Below the pieces are notes generated by a model, which worked only from the letters and a program-made list of their open reading frames with translations, did no database searches and had not been told where the DNA came from. 64,000 nt of DNA from an uncultured Roseovarius sp. GTDB lineage: Bacteria; Pseudomonadota; Alphaproteobacteria; Rhodobacterales; Rhodobacteraceae. Below, in pieces: positions 17,889 to 26,991 of this stretch. Position 1 is the first letter of the stretch. Each line of letters begins with the position of its first letter. The stretch spans positions 4,258,001-4,322,000 of the forward strand of contig OX638333.1 of NCBI GenBank assembly GCA_951812895.1. Direction: 5' to 3'. Both the position numbers and the translations under genes were made by a program.

Positions 17889-18410
17889 ATGCCCTGCTCT
17901 GCCCACCTATCAGAAGACCTGTGCGCGCTGATCCCGGATCTGAGACGTAGTGCTCGACGCATCACCCGGCAACGCGATGAGGCCGAAGACTTGCTGCAGG
18001 ATGTGTTGGAGCGTGTTTGGCTGAGGTTGGCTCGCGGCGACAGGATCGACAACTTGCGAGGTTATGCCAACACCAGCCTGCGCAACCAGTATCGGCAAAG
18101 GTTGAGGGAGCGCGTGATCATGCTGGATGCCGATGACCTGAGCCTACCCCACGCACCCGAGGCCCCGACGCGGCTGGCGCTGAAAGATGTGGAAGCGGTC
18201 GTGGCGCAATTGCCTGAGGCACAGGCGCAGTTGATCCGGCTGGTAGCAGCGGGAGAGAGCAGCCCTGCGGCGCTTGCGCGGGTGACCGGGTTGCCAGAGG
18301 GCACGGTCATGTCCCGTCTGGCCCGGGCGCGCCGGGCCTTGAGAGAGGCGCTGGACCTGCCGGAGGGTGGCGAGGCAGCGGCGTTGTGTTCGGAGGCTGG
18401 GCAGTTTTGA
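17889..18410 (+). CDS. ECF-type RNA polymerase sigma factor
   Basis: A 173-residue sigma-70 family protein. Region 2 is LIPDLRRSARRITRQRDEAE, DLLQDVLERVW and RGYANTSLRNQYRQR. Region 4 is the helix-turn-helix SSPAALARVTGLPEGTVMSR, then LARARRALREAL. No anti-sigma gene is adjacent, unlike most ECF pairs. The in-frame sequence continues about 20 codons upstream; the ATG at 17889 gives the usual family length. It is divergent from the EF-hand gene. Confidence 0.87.
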   Translation: MPCSAHLSEDLCALIPDLRRSARRITRQRDEAEDLLQDVLERVWLRLARGDRIDNLRGYANTSLRNQYRQRLRERVIMLDADDLSLPHAPEAPTRLALKDVEAVVAQLPEAQAQLIRLVAAGESSPAALARVTGLPEGTVMSRLARARRALREALDLPEGGEAAALCSEAGQF

Positions 18411-18565
18411 TGGGGTTAAATATTCTTACTTTCTTTGAGAGAAATACGAGATGTCAGAGCAAAGCTACCGATTTTGATTTAGATTATTAGCGGGGTTCAA
18501 ACACGCTTTTCATCAACACCTTGAACCGATGGAGACATTCCTACGTCAAACTGTTGGTGCCAAAG

Positions 18566-18940
18566 TCAGCTCGACGACGGATGACTGTAAAATACCTTTG
18601 CGACTATTCGCCATTCTCCGTCGCAATTCACCATCGAAAGATAGTCCGTATACCATTCCCCGTAACTGTAATTACCGACCTTGACGACTGCGGTATCTCC
18701 AACAAGTGATATCTCTTCGACTCGGCAGTCAAAAGGTCTGGTGCCAGTTTTAGCCTCGGGTGTTGTTGCAATGAACTCATCTAAACTTGCGAAGTCTAAG
18801 GAACCATCAATGTTGCCAATTACCGATGCTTTGGGATGAAAAATCTGTCGTAATGCTGCTTCATCAGCGTCTAACATGGCGGCAAAATAACGCGCTGACA
18901 AAGCAATGACAGCGTCAGAATGATCCAATCTCTCGCCCAT
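18566..18940 (-). CDS. NTF2-like (putative lumazine-binding/SnoaL) protein
   Basis: A 124-residue protein with an NTF2-like fold. Residues about 10-35 read ALSARYFAAMLDADEAALRQ, followed by FHPKASVIG and the C-terminal GEWRIVAKVFYSHP. The family includes small-molecule isomerases and proteins of unknown role, and no catalytic set stands out. The start at 18940 (MGERLDHSD) is preferred over an upstream extension. Surrounding DNA is AT-rich compared with nearby genes. No operon partner. Confidence 0.72.
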   Translation of the reverse strand: MGERLDHSDAVIALSARYFAAMLDADEAALRQIFHPKASVIGNIDGSLDFASLDEFIATTPEAKTGTRPFDCRVEEISLVGDTAVVKVGNYSYGEWYTDYLSMVNCDGEWRIVAKVFYSHPSSS

Positions 18941-19177
18941 CGTGCACTCCAGTAAATATTTGTAATTACAATGTATCTTCTTTTGCTCATGAAGATACAC
19001 CACCTTGATGCAAACTGGCAATTCAGGTGATTAGAAGGGAGCAACAATGGTAAAAAAGTGTCTACTCAGGTTCAGAAGCTGACCTTTCAGCTGGATTCAG
19101 TTACTCGCTTAACGACGAAATTCGAATGTTCATTCAGGGCTCGAAACAGGCCTGCTCCGGTTTTGCCAACCCGGACC

Positions 19178-19885
19178 CTACCCCTTCTTCCGCGCCACCA
19201 CGAACCAGCCCATGCATTGCAATTCGCTGCTGCGGCGGGCCATGCGGTCGCCGTCGAATGCGGCCAGCAGGCGGGCGTTGAGGCGGGCGAGTTGCATCAG
19301 GATGAAGGTCACGGGCTCTGGTATCCAGGCCCCGAATTGCCTGCGGGTGCGCGAGACGCGACCCAGCTCCTGATCCATCACGTCGAAATAGCCGCCATTG
19401 GCGGTCAGTTCTACAATCTCGAACCCCAACCGTTCGAAATGCAGCCGGTAGAAATACTGCGAGAAACCGGTGCAGTAATGATAGGGCGCGAAATGGGTGA
19501 TCGAATTGAACGGCGCGGTGATGATCACCTGCCCGCCCGGTTTGGTCAGACGCGCCATTTTTTCCACCGCACGCACCGGATCGATCACATGTTCGAGCAC
19601 TTCTGAGCAGAACACCGTGTCAAATTCCCGGTCTTCGGGGATGTCATAGAGGTCACAAACGAAATCAAGCTTGCTGGTGTCCCATTTGCCGGTGTGCAGC
19701 CCGGACCCGTCACCCGTGCCGTCATATTCGGCAATGTCCTGCGCCAGATAATCCAGATGACTGCAAAACGGTTTATAGGCACATTCGCCGGCGCCCACAT
19801 CCAACAGGCTGCTGCCGTCGGGTAACGCCCGCAGGGTTTTTGCGATCCAGTTTTCGCGGGCCTGATGGTTTTTCAATCGCTTCAT
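19178..19885 (-). CDS. Class I SAM-dependent methyltransferase
   Basis: A 235-residue methyltransferase of the Methyltransf_11 type. Motif I is SLLDVGAGECAYKPF, the motif around CSEVLEHVIDP is the post-II acidic/aromatic element, and TKPGGQVIITAPFNSITHF is motif III. HFAPYHYCTGFSQYFY resembles methyltransferases of surface-glycan or lipid clusters, but no such cluster is present. The substrate is unknown. The gene is separated from the GFA gene by about 140 bp. Confidence 0.8.
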   Translation of the reverse strand: MKRLKNHQARENWIAKTLRALPDGSSLLDVGAGECAYKPFCSHLDYLAQDIAEYDGTGDGSGLHTGKWDTSKLDFVCDLYDIPEDREFDTVFCSEVLEHVIDPVRAVEKMARLTKPGGQVIITAPFNSITHFAPYHYCTGFSQYFYRLHFERLGFEIVELTANGGYFDVMDQELGRVSRTRRQFGAWIPEPVTFILMQLARLNARLLAAFDGDRMARRSSELQCMGWFVVARKKG

Positions 19886-20026
19886 GATGCGCCTCTACAG
19901 CTTACTGTCCCCCTTTTGCATTAAGCGCAGGGCAAGGGCCAGAGGGAGTTTGGCGAACGAGACGATGAGAAGCGCGCAAGATGCCTTGCCCGAATGACCT
20001 CAAAAGGTACATTTCGAGGCGATCCT

Positions 20027-20380
20027 TTAGAGCGAGGCTCCGTCATAATGAGTGACTGCAAGTTCGCGCTGGTCGAGACCCTCAATGCAGCCCAGATTGA
20101 CCCGGTAGTGGCCCGGGTTAAGACGGGTTTCGACAAAGGGATGAACACCACAAGTGGAACAGAAATAGTGCGAGGCTGCTTTTGTACCGAACTGGTAGAC
20201 ACGCAGCGCATCAGCTGGGTCTTGAATGGTGATCTGTTCCGGAGAAAGTATGAAATTACTCAGCATCGCGCCCTTGCGCCGACAGATGGAGCAATCGCAC
20301 AGCATTGCATCTGTGATTTTCGGGACATCGAATGTGAAGTTGATGGCCGTGCAATGACAGGTGCCGTGATAGGTTTGCAT
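20027..20380 (-). CDS. GFA family (glutathione-dependent formaldehyde-activating enzyme-like) protein
   Basis: A 117-residue zinc protein of the Gfa/CENP-V fold. Zinc-binding cysteines are in GTCHCTAINF, CDCSICRRKG and YFCSTCGVHP. The family was named for glutathione S-hydroxymethylation by formaldehyde, but most members have unproven roles. The start at 20380 (MQTYHGTCHC) is typical. It lies downstream of nrdJ beyond the nrdJ terminator, so it is probably a separate unit. Confidence 0.87.
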   Translation of the reverse strand: MQTYHGTCHCTAINFTFDVPKITDAMLCDCSICRRKGAMLSNFILSPEQITIQDPADALRVYQFGTKAASHYFCSTCGVHPFVETRLNPGHYRVNLGCIEGLDQRELAVTHYDGASL

Positions 20381-20449
20381 CGCTCTGCCTTTACGCTTCC
20401 GGGAAACCACTTGTCTCTGGCGAAGAACTTGAACGACGCGCGCGCTTTG

Positions 20450-20484
20450 TCAAAAGAAAAACGGGGGGCGCGGTGCCCCCCGAT
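20450..20484 (-). terminator. Intrinsic terminator downstream of nrdJ
   Basis: On the minus strand an 8-bp perfect GC stem (20462-20469 with 20475-20482, arms CGGGGGGC and GCCCCCCG) is followed by GTTTTTCTTTT. It is 200 bp beyond the nrdJ stop, leaving a long 3' untranslated region. Confidence 0.8.
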
Positions 20485-20684
20485 TAGTTTCGCCACTCAG
20501 GCTCACTCTTTAATACCGCCCGGTTTCTGCCTGCGGCCTGAGTGCCGTCAGAGGCGAGCGCACCCGCCCCGTGTTCGGTTTGAGCCAAGGCGGTTGATCC
20601 CGCCTGAGGCCCTTTTATTTCGTCGGGGGCGGACCTTGTGCAGCCCTATTGCCCCCTGCACGCCCCAAAGAGGCGCGGCTTTGG
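20485..20684. other. nrdJ 3' region, possible structured RNA
   Basis: Two hundred bases between the nrdJ stop and its terminator with no supported ORF. Short inverted pairs are visible: GGCGG/CCGCC near 20590-20605 and GCAG/CTGC near 20640-20660. This could be a plain 3' UTR or hold a 3'-derived small RNA; nothing decides between them. Confidence 0.3.
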
Positions 20685-23600
20685 TCAGCTACAGCCCGAG
20701 GTGCCCCCGCAGGTGTTGCATTTCATGCAGGTGCCGTTGCGCACCAGCGTGTAGTTTCCGCAATCGCCACAGGGATCGCCTTCGTAACCCTGCATCTTCG
20801 CCTTGGCGCGAGCATCCATCGGTGCGGTACCGCCGCCGCCTCCACCCGAGGTGACTGATGCCGTCACCGTGCCTGCGCTGGCCACAGCGGTTTCAGGAAC
20901 CAATGTCTGCAAAGCCCCCACTGGATCGGCGGCACCGCTGAGTGCCACGGCCCCGGCGGATTGTCCGCCGTTAAGCACAACCAGTTCCTGAGGCAGGCGC
21001 TTGCGCAGATAGCCGGTCGAGCTGATCTGTTTCAGCACCTCAAGCGAATTATTGGCAGCGACATCGCTCATCTCTGTGATGTTCGAGACACCTTCTTCTT
21101 CACCACGCCCCAGGTCATCAAAGGATGCGCCTTCGGGTTTGACATGGGCCAGATCGGTGCGGTCGAGATAGCTGACCGCCAGTTCGCGGAAGATATAATC
21201 CAGGATCGAAGTTGCGTTCTTGATCGAGTCGTTGCCCTGAACCATGCCCGCAGGCTCAAACTTGGTGAAGGTGAAGGCATCGACGAATTCCTCAAGCGGC
21301 ACACCGTATTGCAGGCCCACCGACACGGCGATGGCGAAGTTGTTCATCATCGCGCGGAACCCTGCACCCTCTTTGTGCATGTCGATGAAAATCTCACCCA
21401 GGTTACCGTCCTGATACTCTCCGGTTCGCAGATAGACCTTGTGCCCGCCCACGATGGCCTTTTGGGTATAGCCCTTGCGGCGTTCAGGCATTTTCTCGCG
21501 GTGGGATTTGACGACTTCCTTGACGATGATCTTTTCGACGATCTTTTCGGCAAGAACGGCGGCTTTTTCCTGAGGCGTGCCGGTTTCAAGGATCTCGGCG
21601 GCCTCGTCATCATCCTCGACCAGAGCCGCGGCCAGAGGTTGCGAGAGTTTCGATCCGTCGCGATAAAGCGCATTGGCCTTGACGCCCAATGACCAGCTGA
21701 GCTCGTATGCTTTCTGACAATCCTCGATCGTGGCGTCGTTCGGCATGTTAATGGTTTTAGAGATCGCGCCCGAGATAAAGCTTTGGGCGGCGGCCATCAT
21801 GTAGATATGGGCATCGGTGGACAGGAAGCGTTTGCCTTTTTTGCCGCATGGGTTGGCGCAGTCGAAGACCGAGTAATGCTCTTCCTTCAGGAACGGCGCA
21901 CCTTCGAGGGTCATTGTGCCACAGACATGGTCGTTGGCCGCGTCGATATCAGCCTTGGAATACCCAAGCGAGGCGAGCAAATCAAAAGTCGGATCGTTCA
22001 GTTTTTCCGCCGGAATGCCAAGGACGTTCTTGCAAAATTCTTCACCCAAGGTCCACTGGTTAAAGACAAAGCGGATGTCAAAGGCCGCGCCAAGCGCTGC
22101 TTCGACCTTTTCAAGCTCGTTCGGGCCAAAGCCGTGGCCGATCAGCGAGGTGTGGTTGATGCCCGGCGCATTGCCAATGGTGCCATGGCCTACGGCATAG
22201 CTGACAATCTCTTCAATTTGTGCCGAACCGTAGCCGAGGATTTCAAGCGATGCCGGAACCGATTGGTTGATAATCTTGAAGTAACCACCACCGGCGAGTT
22301 TCTTGAACTTGACCAGTGCAAAGTCAGGCTCGATCCCGGTGGTGTCGCAATCCATTACCAGACCGATAGTGCCTGTAGGGGCAATCACAGTGGCCTGGGC
22401 GTTGCGGTAGCCATGTGCCTCACCGAGTTTGAGCGCCTCATCCCAGCTGGCCATTGCCAGATCAATCAGGCGGGCATCGGGGCAGTTGGTATGATCCAGC
22501 GGAACCGGCTTTACCGCCAGAGCCTCGTACCCTTCGGTGGCGCCATAGGCCGCGTTGCGATGGTTACGGATCACGCGGAGCATGTCGGTGGCGTTGCGCT
22601 GATAGGCTGGGAATGCGCCCAACTCGCCCGCGATTTCGGCAGAGGTGGCATAGGCCACGCCAGTCATGATTGCCGTTAGTGCGCCGCAAAGCGAACGCCC
22701 TTCGTCACTGTCATAGCCGTACCCCATATTCATCAGCAGGCCGCCGATATTGGCGTAACCAAGGCCAAGTGTGCGGGTTTCGTATGAGTTCTGGGCAATT
22801 TCCTTAGACGGGAACTGAGCCATCAGGACAGAGATTTCCAGTGTCACGGTCCACAGGCGGGTGGCGTGCATATACGCCTCTGCGTCGAATTTGCCGTCTT
22901 TGTAGAAGGTCAGCAGGTTCATTGAGGCCAGATTACAGGCTGTATCATCAAGGAACATGTACTCGGAACACGGGTTCGATCCGCGGATGGCACCGTCCTG
23001 CGGGCAGGTGTGCCAGGCGTTGACCGTATCGTGAAACTGAATGCCGGGATCTGCACAGGCCCATGCCGCATGGCCCACCTGATCCCATAGTCCGCGAGCG
23101 TCAATCTCTTTGGCAGTTTCGCCGTTTACCCGGTTGATAAGTTGCCATTTTTCATCGTTCTTGACCGCTTTTAGGAAGGCGTCGGTGACACGGATCGAGT
23201 TATTTGAATTCTGGCCCGAAACGCTGGCATAGGCCTCGCTGTCCCAATCGGTGTCATAGGTTGGGAACTCGATACTGTCATAGCCTTGCTTGGCGTAGTC
23301 CAGCACGCGTTTGACATAGGTTTCCGGTATCTGGGTTTTCTTTGCGCCACGAATTGCGGTTTTGAGCTGTTCGTTCTTCTTGGGGTCGACGGCGTCTTCG
23401 GTGCTGCCATCCCACGCGCGGATCGCCGCGAAGATTTCGTTCAGCTTCTCTTCGTGCATTTTAGAGCCGGCGACGATGCTGGCCACTTTCTGCTCTTCTT
23501 TGACCTTCCAGTTGATGAACTCTTCAATATCCGGATGGTCGGCATCGCAGATTACCATTTTGGCGGCGCGGCGGGTGGTTCCGCCTGATTTGATTGCGCC

Positions 23601-24374
23601 AGCCGCCCGGTCGCCAATTTTAAGGAATCCCATCAGGCCCGACGATTTGCCGCCACCTGACAGGGATTCCCCTTCGGCACGCAGGGAGGAAAAGTTCGTG
23701 CCGGTGCCCGAGCCATATTTAAAAAGCCGTGCTTCACGTACCCAAAGGTCCATGATGCCCCCATCGCCCACGAGGTCATCGGCAACGGACTGGATAAAGC
23801 AGGCGTGTGGCTGCGGGTGTTCATAGGCGCTGGCCGATTTGGTCAGCTTACCTGTTTTGAAGTCAACATAGTAATGGCCCTGGCTGGGTCCATCGATACC
23901 GTAAGCCCAGTGCAGTCCGGTGTTGAACCATTGCGGACTATTGGGTGCGGCCATCTGTGCGGCCAGCATATAACGCATTTCGTCGTAATAGGCGCTGGCG
24001 TCTTCTTCGGTCGAGAAGTAACCACCTTTCCATCCCCAGTAGGCCCAAGCCCCGGCCAGACGGTCGAATACCTGCTTGGCGCTGGTTTCACCTGCTTTGG
24101 GTGTGGCGTCATCAGCAGGTACAGAACGCCAAAGGAATTCTGGCACGCCTTTTTCGCGGACTTTTTTCAGGGATTCGGGAACACCTGCTTTGCGAAAATA
24201 CTTCTGAGCGATCACATCGCTGGCGACCTGGCTCCATCCTGCTGGCACCTCGACCGAATCAAGCTTGAAAACAGTGGTGCCATCCGGATTGCGGATTTCA
24301 GAACTGGTTGTGACAAACTCAAGCTCTGCATAAGCGTCCTGGCCTGCCTTGGTGAAATTACGTTCGATCTTCAT
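20685..24374 (-). CDS. nrdJ: Vitamin B12-dependent (class II) ribonucleotide reductase
   Basis: A 1229-residue adenosylcobalamin-dependent reductase that makes deoxyribonucleotides with or without oxygen. Substrate-site features include [15 protein letters not shown], the [20 protein letters not shown] active-site segment, and [35 protein letters not shown] is the phosphate-binding region. The C-terminus carries a cysteine-rich tail ([15 protein letters not shown] then [11 protein letters not shown]), which probably shuttles reducing equivalents. The length matches the large alphaproteobacterial NrdJ. It is the only reductase in the window. A NrdR-box-like palindrome lies about 190 bp upstream. 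Confidence 0.97.
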   Translation of the reverse strand: MKIERNFTKAGQDAYAELEFVTTSSEIRNPDGTTVFKLDSVEVPAGWSQVASDVIAQKYFRKAGVPESLKKVREKGVPEFLWRSVPADDATPKAGETSAKQVFDRLAGAWAYWGWKGGYFSTEEDASAYYDEMRYMLAAQMAAPNSPQWFNTGLHWAYGIDGPSQGHYYVDFKTGKLTKSASAYEHPQPHACFIQSVADDLVGDGGIMDLWVREARLFKYGSGTGTNFSSLRAEGESLSGGGKSSGLMGFLKIGDRAAGAIKSGGTTRRAAKMVICDADHPDIEEFINWKVKEEQKVASIVAGSKMHEEKLNEIFAAIRAWDGSTEDAVDPKKNEQLKTAIRGAKKTQIPETYVKRVLDYAKQGYDSIEFPTYDTDWDSEAYASVSGQNSNNSIRVTDAFLKAVKNDEKWQLINRVNGETAKEIDARGLWDQVGHAAWACADPGIQFHDTVNAWHTCPQDGAIRGSNPCSEYMFLDDTACNLASMNLLTFYKDGKFDAEAYMHATRLWTVTLEISVLMAQFPSKEIAQNSYETRTLGLGYANIGGLLMNMGYGYDSDEGRSLCGALTAIMTGVAYATSAEIAGELGAFPAYQRNATDMLRVIRNHRNAAYGATEGYEALAVKPVPLDHTNCPDARLIDLAMASWDEALKLGEAHGYRNAQATVIAPTGTIGLVMDCDTTGIEPDFALVKFKKLAGGGYFKIINQSVPASLEILGYGSAQIEEIVSYAVGHGTIGNAPGINHTSLIGHGFGPNELEKVEAALGAAFDIRFVFNQWTLGEEFCKNVLGIPAEKLNDPTFDLLASLGYSKADIDAANDHVCGTMTLEGAPFLKEEHYSVFDCANPCGKKGKRFLSTDAHIYMMAAAQSFISGAISKTINMPNDATIEDCQKAYELSWSLGVKANALYRDGSKLSQPLAAALVEDDDEAAEILETGTPQEKAAVLAEKIVEKIIVKEVVKSHREKMPERRKGYTQKAIVGGHKVYLRTGEYQDGNLGEIFIDMHKEGAGFRAMMNNFAIAVSVGLQYGVPLEEFVDAFTFTKFEPAGMVQGNDSIKNATSILDYIFRELAVSYLDRTDLAHVKPEGASFDDLGRGEEEGVSNITEMSDVAANNSLEVLKQISSTGYLRKRLPQELVVLNGGQSAGAVALSGAADPVGALQTLVPETAVASAGTVTASVTSGGGGGGTAPMDARAKAKMQGYEGDPCGDCGNYTLVRNGTCMKCNTCGGTSGCS

Positions 24375-24906
24375 TAGTTTCGCTGCCCCACTTTTCAGCT
24401 ATATTTCCCCGACACCGGGCAAATTTTGCCGGTCCCAGCGGGCCACATGAGAACAGACAAATGAGCAAAATATCCCCGTCGCGATCAGTCAACTGGCCGC
24501 GTATATCAATCCCGGTGCCGCCCGGGCGATGCTTTGGGTTTCTGTCCCTGCCTAGTCCGCTACCACTATATATTGTGGCTTTGCGGTCCGCTCATACAAA
24601 GTGGCGTATTTACCCATATCCGGTCAACGTTTTTTTTGACTAAATTTCAGGAAAAAGGGGATTGACCGGAGGCCTATGTTTCGAACCGGTGCCACGGTGT
24701 GATTCATTTTCGCAAACGGCATCGCTGTGCAGAAATGCGAAACCTATTTATTCCGGGCGGTTTAGCTGTGAAAGCTCATCAGTAGACGCGTTATCGCCAA
24801 AGCGACTGGACCGGGCAGCAGTGGTTTGAAATTTTATGAAGAAAATCTGACCCGATCAACGGGCTCAAAAGATTTCCACAGAATCAGGTAAGGAAATCTT
24901 CGAAAA
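24375..24906. other. 532-bp interval between nrdJ and tRNA-Pro
   Basis: No supported coding sequence on either strand. It contains the nrdJ control region with the NrdR-like box at 24563-24578. The rest, about 24600-24900, shows no repeat or RNA gene that I can recognise. Confidence 0.45.
24563..24578. promoter_or_regulatory. NrdR-box-like palindrome upstream of nrdJ
   Basis: CCACTATATATTGTGG is a near-perfect palindrome close to the known NrdR consensus (ACACWATATATWGTGT-like). NrdR represses ribonucleotide reductase genes when dATP/ATP is high. NrdR sites usually come in pairs; I could not identify a convincing second box nearby. Confidence 0.6.
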
Positions 24907-24983
24907 TGGTCGGGACGGCAAGATTCGAACTTGCGACCCCCTGTACCCAAAACAGGTGCGCTACCAGACTGCGCCACGCCCCG
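24907..24983 (-). tRNA. tRNA-Pro (anticodon TGG)
   Basis: A 77-nt tRNA on the minus strand with encoded CCA. The acceptor 5' side is CGGGGCG, the D arm GCGCAGTCTGGTAGCGC, the anticodon arm CCTGT-TTTGGGT-ACAGG, and the T arm contains GTTCGAATC. Confidence 0.95.
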
Positions 24984-25048
24984 GACCGTGGCGGGTATCT
25001 AGACAGCTTTGAAAGAATTGAAAAGCCCTGATTACGGATATTCCGCCT

Positions 25049-25546
25049 TTATTCCGTCACAGCACAGGACCAGGCAGCCAATTCATTGCTGATTGCAGGG
25101 TGAAGCAGCTCGCTGCCCTTAACGATTCCCAATGCTTCGGCCATTCCGCCATTGATTTCGAGAACGTATTGAATGTTGTTCCCGCCATAGACCGGGCGCA
25201 GGTTTTGCGGCTCTGCATTATGTTTTATGAAGCGCACTGTGCCTGTCTTGTCCGCGAAGAGCATATCGAGCGGAATCAGCGTGTTTTTCATCCAGAAGCT
25301 TCTGTCACCGGGTTTTGGGTACACAAACAACATGCCGGCCATACGCGGCATCTCGCTGCGATGCATCAGACCCAGATTGCGTTCTTCGGTATTGTCGGCC
25401 ACTTCGATTGAGAACTGTGCCTGCCCCCAATCCCCGCGAATCTTAATCAATTCCGGACTACATTCTGCGGCAATTGAAATTGATGGCCATATGAGAAAAG
25501 AGAAAACTGCAATTAGGATTGCGTTTGTTTTACGGCAAATTCCCAT
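25049..25546 (-). CDS. DUF192 family protein with signal peptide
   Basis: A 165-residue secreted or periplasmic protein. Residues about 8-27 form a signal peptide (ILIAVFSFLIWPSISIAA). The DUF192 core follows: ERNLGLMHRSEMP, GMLFVYP, FWMKNTLIPLDMLF and YVLEINGGMAEALGI. Function is unknown. It overlaps the 3' end of the cold-shock gene, so it was originally expressed with it. The 4.5-kb insertion now separates it from the cold-shock promoter, and its expression may have changed. The ATG at 25546 is used; a GTG two codons upstream is possible. Confidence 0.85.
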   Translation of the reverse strand: MGICRKTNAILIAVFSFLIWPSISIAAECSPELIKIRGDWGQAQFSIEVADNTEERNLGLMHRSEMPRMAGMLFVYPKPGDRSFWMKNTLIPLDMLFADKTGTVRFIKHNAEPQNLRPVYGGNNIQYVLEINGGMAEALGIVKGSELLHPAISNELAAWSCAVTE

Positions 25547-25930
25547 CCACACACCTCTGTCGCCATTCGGCCACGTTTACCTTCAATCACACGAATTGCC
25601 AAAGCTTCACCCGGCTGCAGGTCTGACATACCGGAACGCCGAAGCACCTCTATATGCACAAACACATCTTCATCACGACCGAACGTATTTGCAAAGCCAA
25701 ATCCTTTGCCCTTGTCGAACCATTTCACACGCGCTGCTTCCAACGGTGCGGATTTGATGACTTCAGGATCGAATTCTTCGAAATCCGCCAACCCGGCGGT
25801 ATCTTCCATCTCTGGCGGTTCAATCTCAAAAATTTCGATGGCCTGAACGCCACGTTCAGTTTCCTGCACTTCGAGCTCGACCCCTGCCCTGTCAGCGACA
25901 GAACTTTGGCCGAAATTACGCAAAACATTT
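25513..25930 (-). pseudogene. Two-domain cold-shock protein gene, 3' part (interrupted by insertion)
   Basis: The C-terminal part of a Rhodobacteraceae-type protein with two cold-shock domains joined by an acidic linker. This part begins LRNFGQSSVADRAGVELEV, continues with the glutamate-rich linker, and ends with a second domain (AARVKWFDKGKGFGFANTF, then EDVFVHIEVLRRSG). The gene is cut by the 4,545-bp element at 25931-30475; the 5' part is at 30476-30647. Joining both parts across a single copy of the AAACATTT duplication gives the uninterrupted protein [17 protein letters not shown] separate second domain could still be translated, but no good start signal is visible. Confidence 0.93.
25923..25930. 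repeat. Target site duplication, left copy (AAACATTT)
   Basis: AAACATTT directly abuts the left inverted repeat of the IS1595-type element. It is identical to 30476-30483 at the other end. Eight bp is the expected duplication size for IS1595. Confidence 0.93.
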
Positions 25931-25983
25931 GGGAATTATATACTAAAGTCACATTTTAAGCTTGCCCTGACTGCGAAGGTGGT

Positions 25984-25999
25984 TTATATTAAAGTCACA
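25984..25999 (+). repeat. Internal copy of the terminal repeat motif
   Basis: TTATATTAAAGTCACA closely repeats the inner part of the left terminal repeat (TTATATACTAAAGTCACA at 25937), in the same orientation and about 47 bp inward, just before the transposase ribosome-binding site. It could be a second transposase-binding site and so an autoregulatory site. Confidence 0.5.
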
Positions 26000-26013
26000 A
26001 CGGAGGGCAAGAT

Positions 26014-26991
26014 ATGGCGCATAAGGCACCCGGCAAGTCAGATCGTGAAGGCATAAGCCTGATCCAACTTCTTCGCATGTTCCCAGATGACGCAGCTGCC
26101 AAAAAGTGGTTTGCGGGCAAAATATGGCCGGACGGCCCCTATTGTCCCCATTGCGGGTCTTTTGAAGTGCAATCAAACATCAAGCACAAGACGATGACCC
26201 ATCGCTGCCGTGATTGCCCTGACCGCCCGATGTTCAGCCTCAAAACGGGCAATGTGATGCAAGGGACGAAACTTGGCTATCAGACTTGGGCAATCGCCAT
26301 CTACCTTGTGACAACCAATCTCAAGGGTGTGTCCAGCATGAAGCTGCATCGCGACCTTGAGATCACCCAGAAAAGCGCTTGGCACTTGGCCCATCGCCTT
26401 AGAGAAGCGCACAGGGCGGGAAAGCCTTTGTTCAACGGCCCTGTTGAGGCCGATGAAACCTACATAGGCGGCAAGGAAAAGAACAAGCACAACAAGAAGA
26501 AGCTAAAAGCGGGTCGTGGCGCTGTAGGGAAAACTGCTGTGGCCGGAACAAAAGACCGCGAGACTAACCATGTTGTCGCCAAGGTTGTCCATAAGACGGA
26601 CGCAGAAACGCTTCAAGGCTTTGTCACCGATCACACCGCCGAAGGGGCACAAGTCTACACGGACGAAGCCAGCGCCTACAAAGGGATCGACAGACCGCAC
26701 GAGGCGGTCAAGCATTCGGTGGGCGAATATGTCCGCGACATGGCGCACACCAACGGCATGGAAAGTTTCTGGTCCGGTCTGAAACGTGGTCATGATGGTG
26801 TGTACCACAAGATGTCACCAAAGCACCTTGACCGCTATGTGATTGAATTCTCCGGGCGTCACAACATCCGGTCCAAAGATACCGCTGACCAGATGGGCCG
26901 AATGGCTGCGGGTATGGTTGGCAAGCGTCTTCGGTATAGCGACTTAATTGCGCATACAGGATTAGCCAGCGGCGCGAAACCAGCGACATGA
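26014..26991 (+). CDS. IS1595-family transposase
   Basis: A 325-residue transposase. A zinc ribbon is at residues about 44-68 (CPHCG and CRDC). The ISXO2-like catalytic domain contains VEADETYIGG (Asp147), VYTDEASAY and TNGMESFWSGLKRG. This order fits the DDN-type catalytic set of the IS1595 family. A GGAGGG site precedes the ATG. The gene appears intact, so the element could still be mobile. Its stop overlaps the start of the methyltransferase (ATGA), so passenger expression is coupled to it. Confidence 0.95.
   Translation: MAHKAPGKSDREGISLIQLLRMFPDDAAAKKWFAGKIWPDGPYCPHCGSFEVQSNIKHKTMTHRCRDCPDRPMFSLKTGNVMQGTKLGYQTWAIAIYLVTTNLKGVSSMKLHRDLEITQKSAWHLAHRLREAHRAGKPLFNGPVEADETYIGGKEKNKHNKKKLKAGRGAVGKTAVAGTKDRETNHVVAKVVHKTDAETLQGFVTDHTAEGAQVYTDEASAYKGIDRPHEAVKHSVGEYVRDMAHTNGMESFWSGLKRGHDGVYHKMSPKHLDRYVIEFSGRHNIRSKDTADQMGRMAAGMVGKRLRYSDLIAHTGLASGAKPAT

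Noticed and set aside
20961..24377. Long open frames antisense to nrdJ (up to 298 residues)
   Set aside because: They are shadows of nrdJ codon bias; the nrdJ frame is complete and conserved.
24375..24660. Adenosylcobalamin riboswitch upstream of nrdJ
   Set aside because: I looked for the B12-box core and saw none; only the NrdR-like palindrome stands out. A covariance search would settle it.
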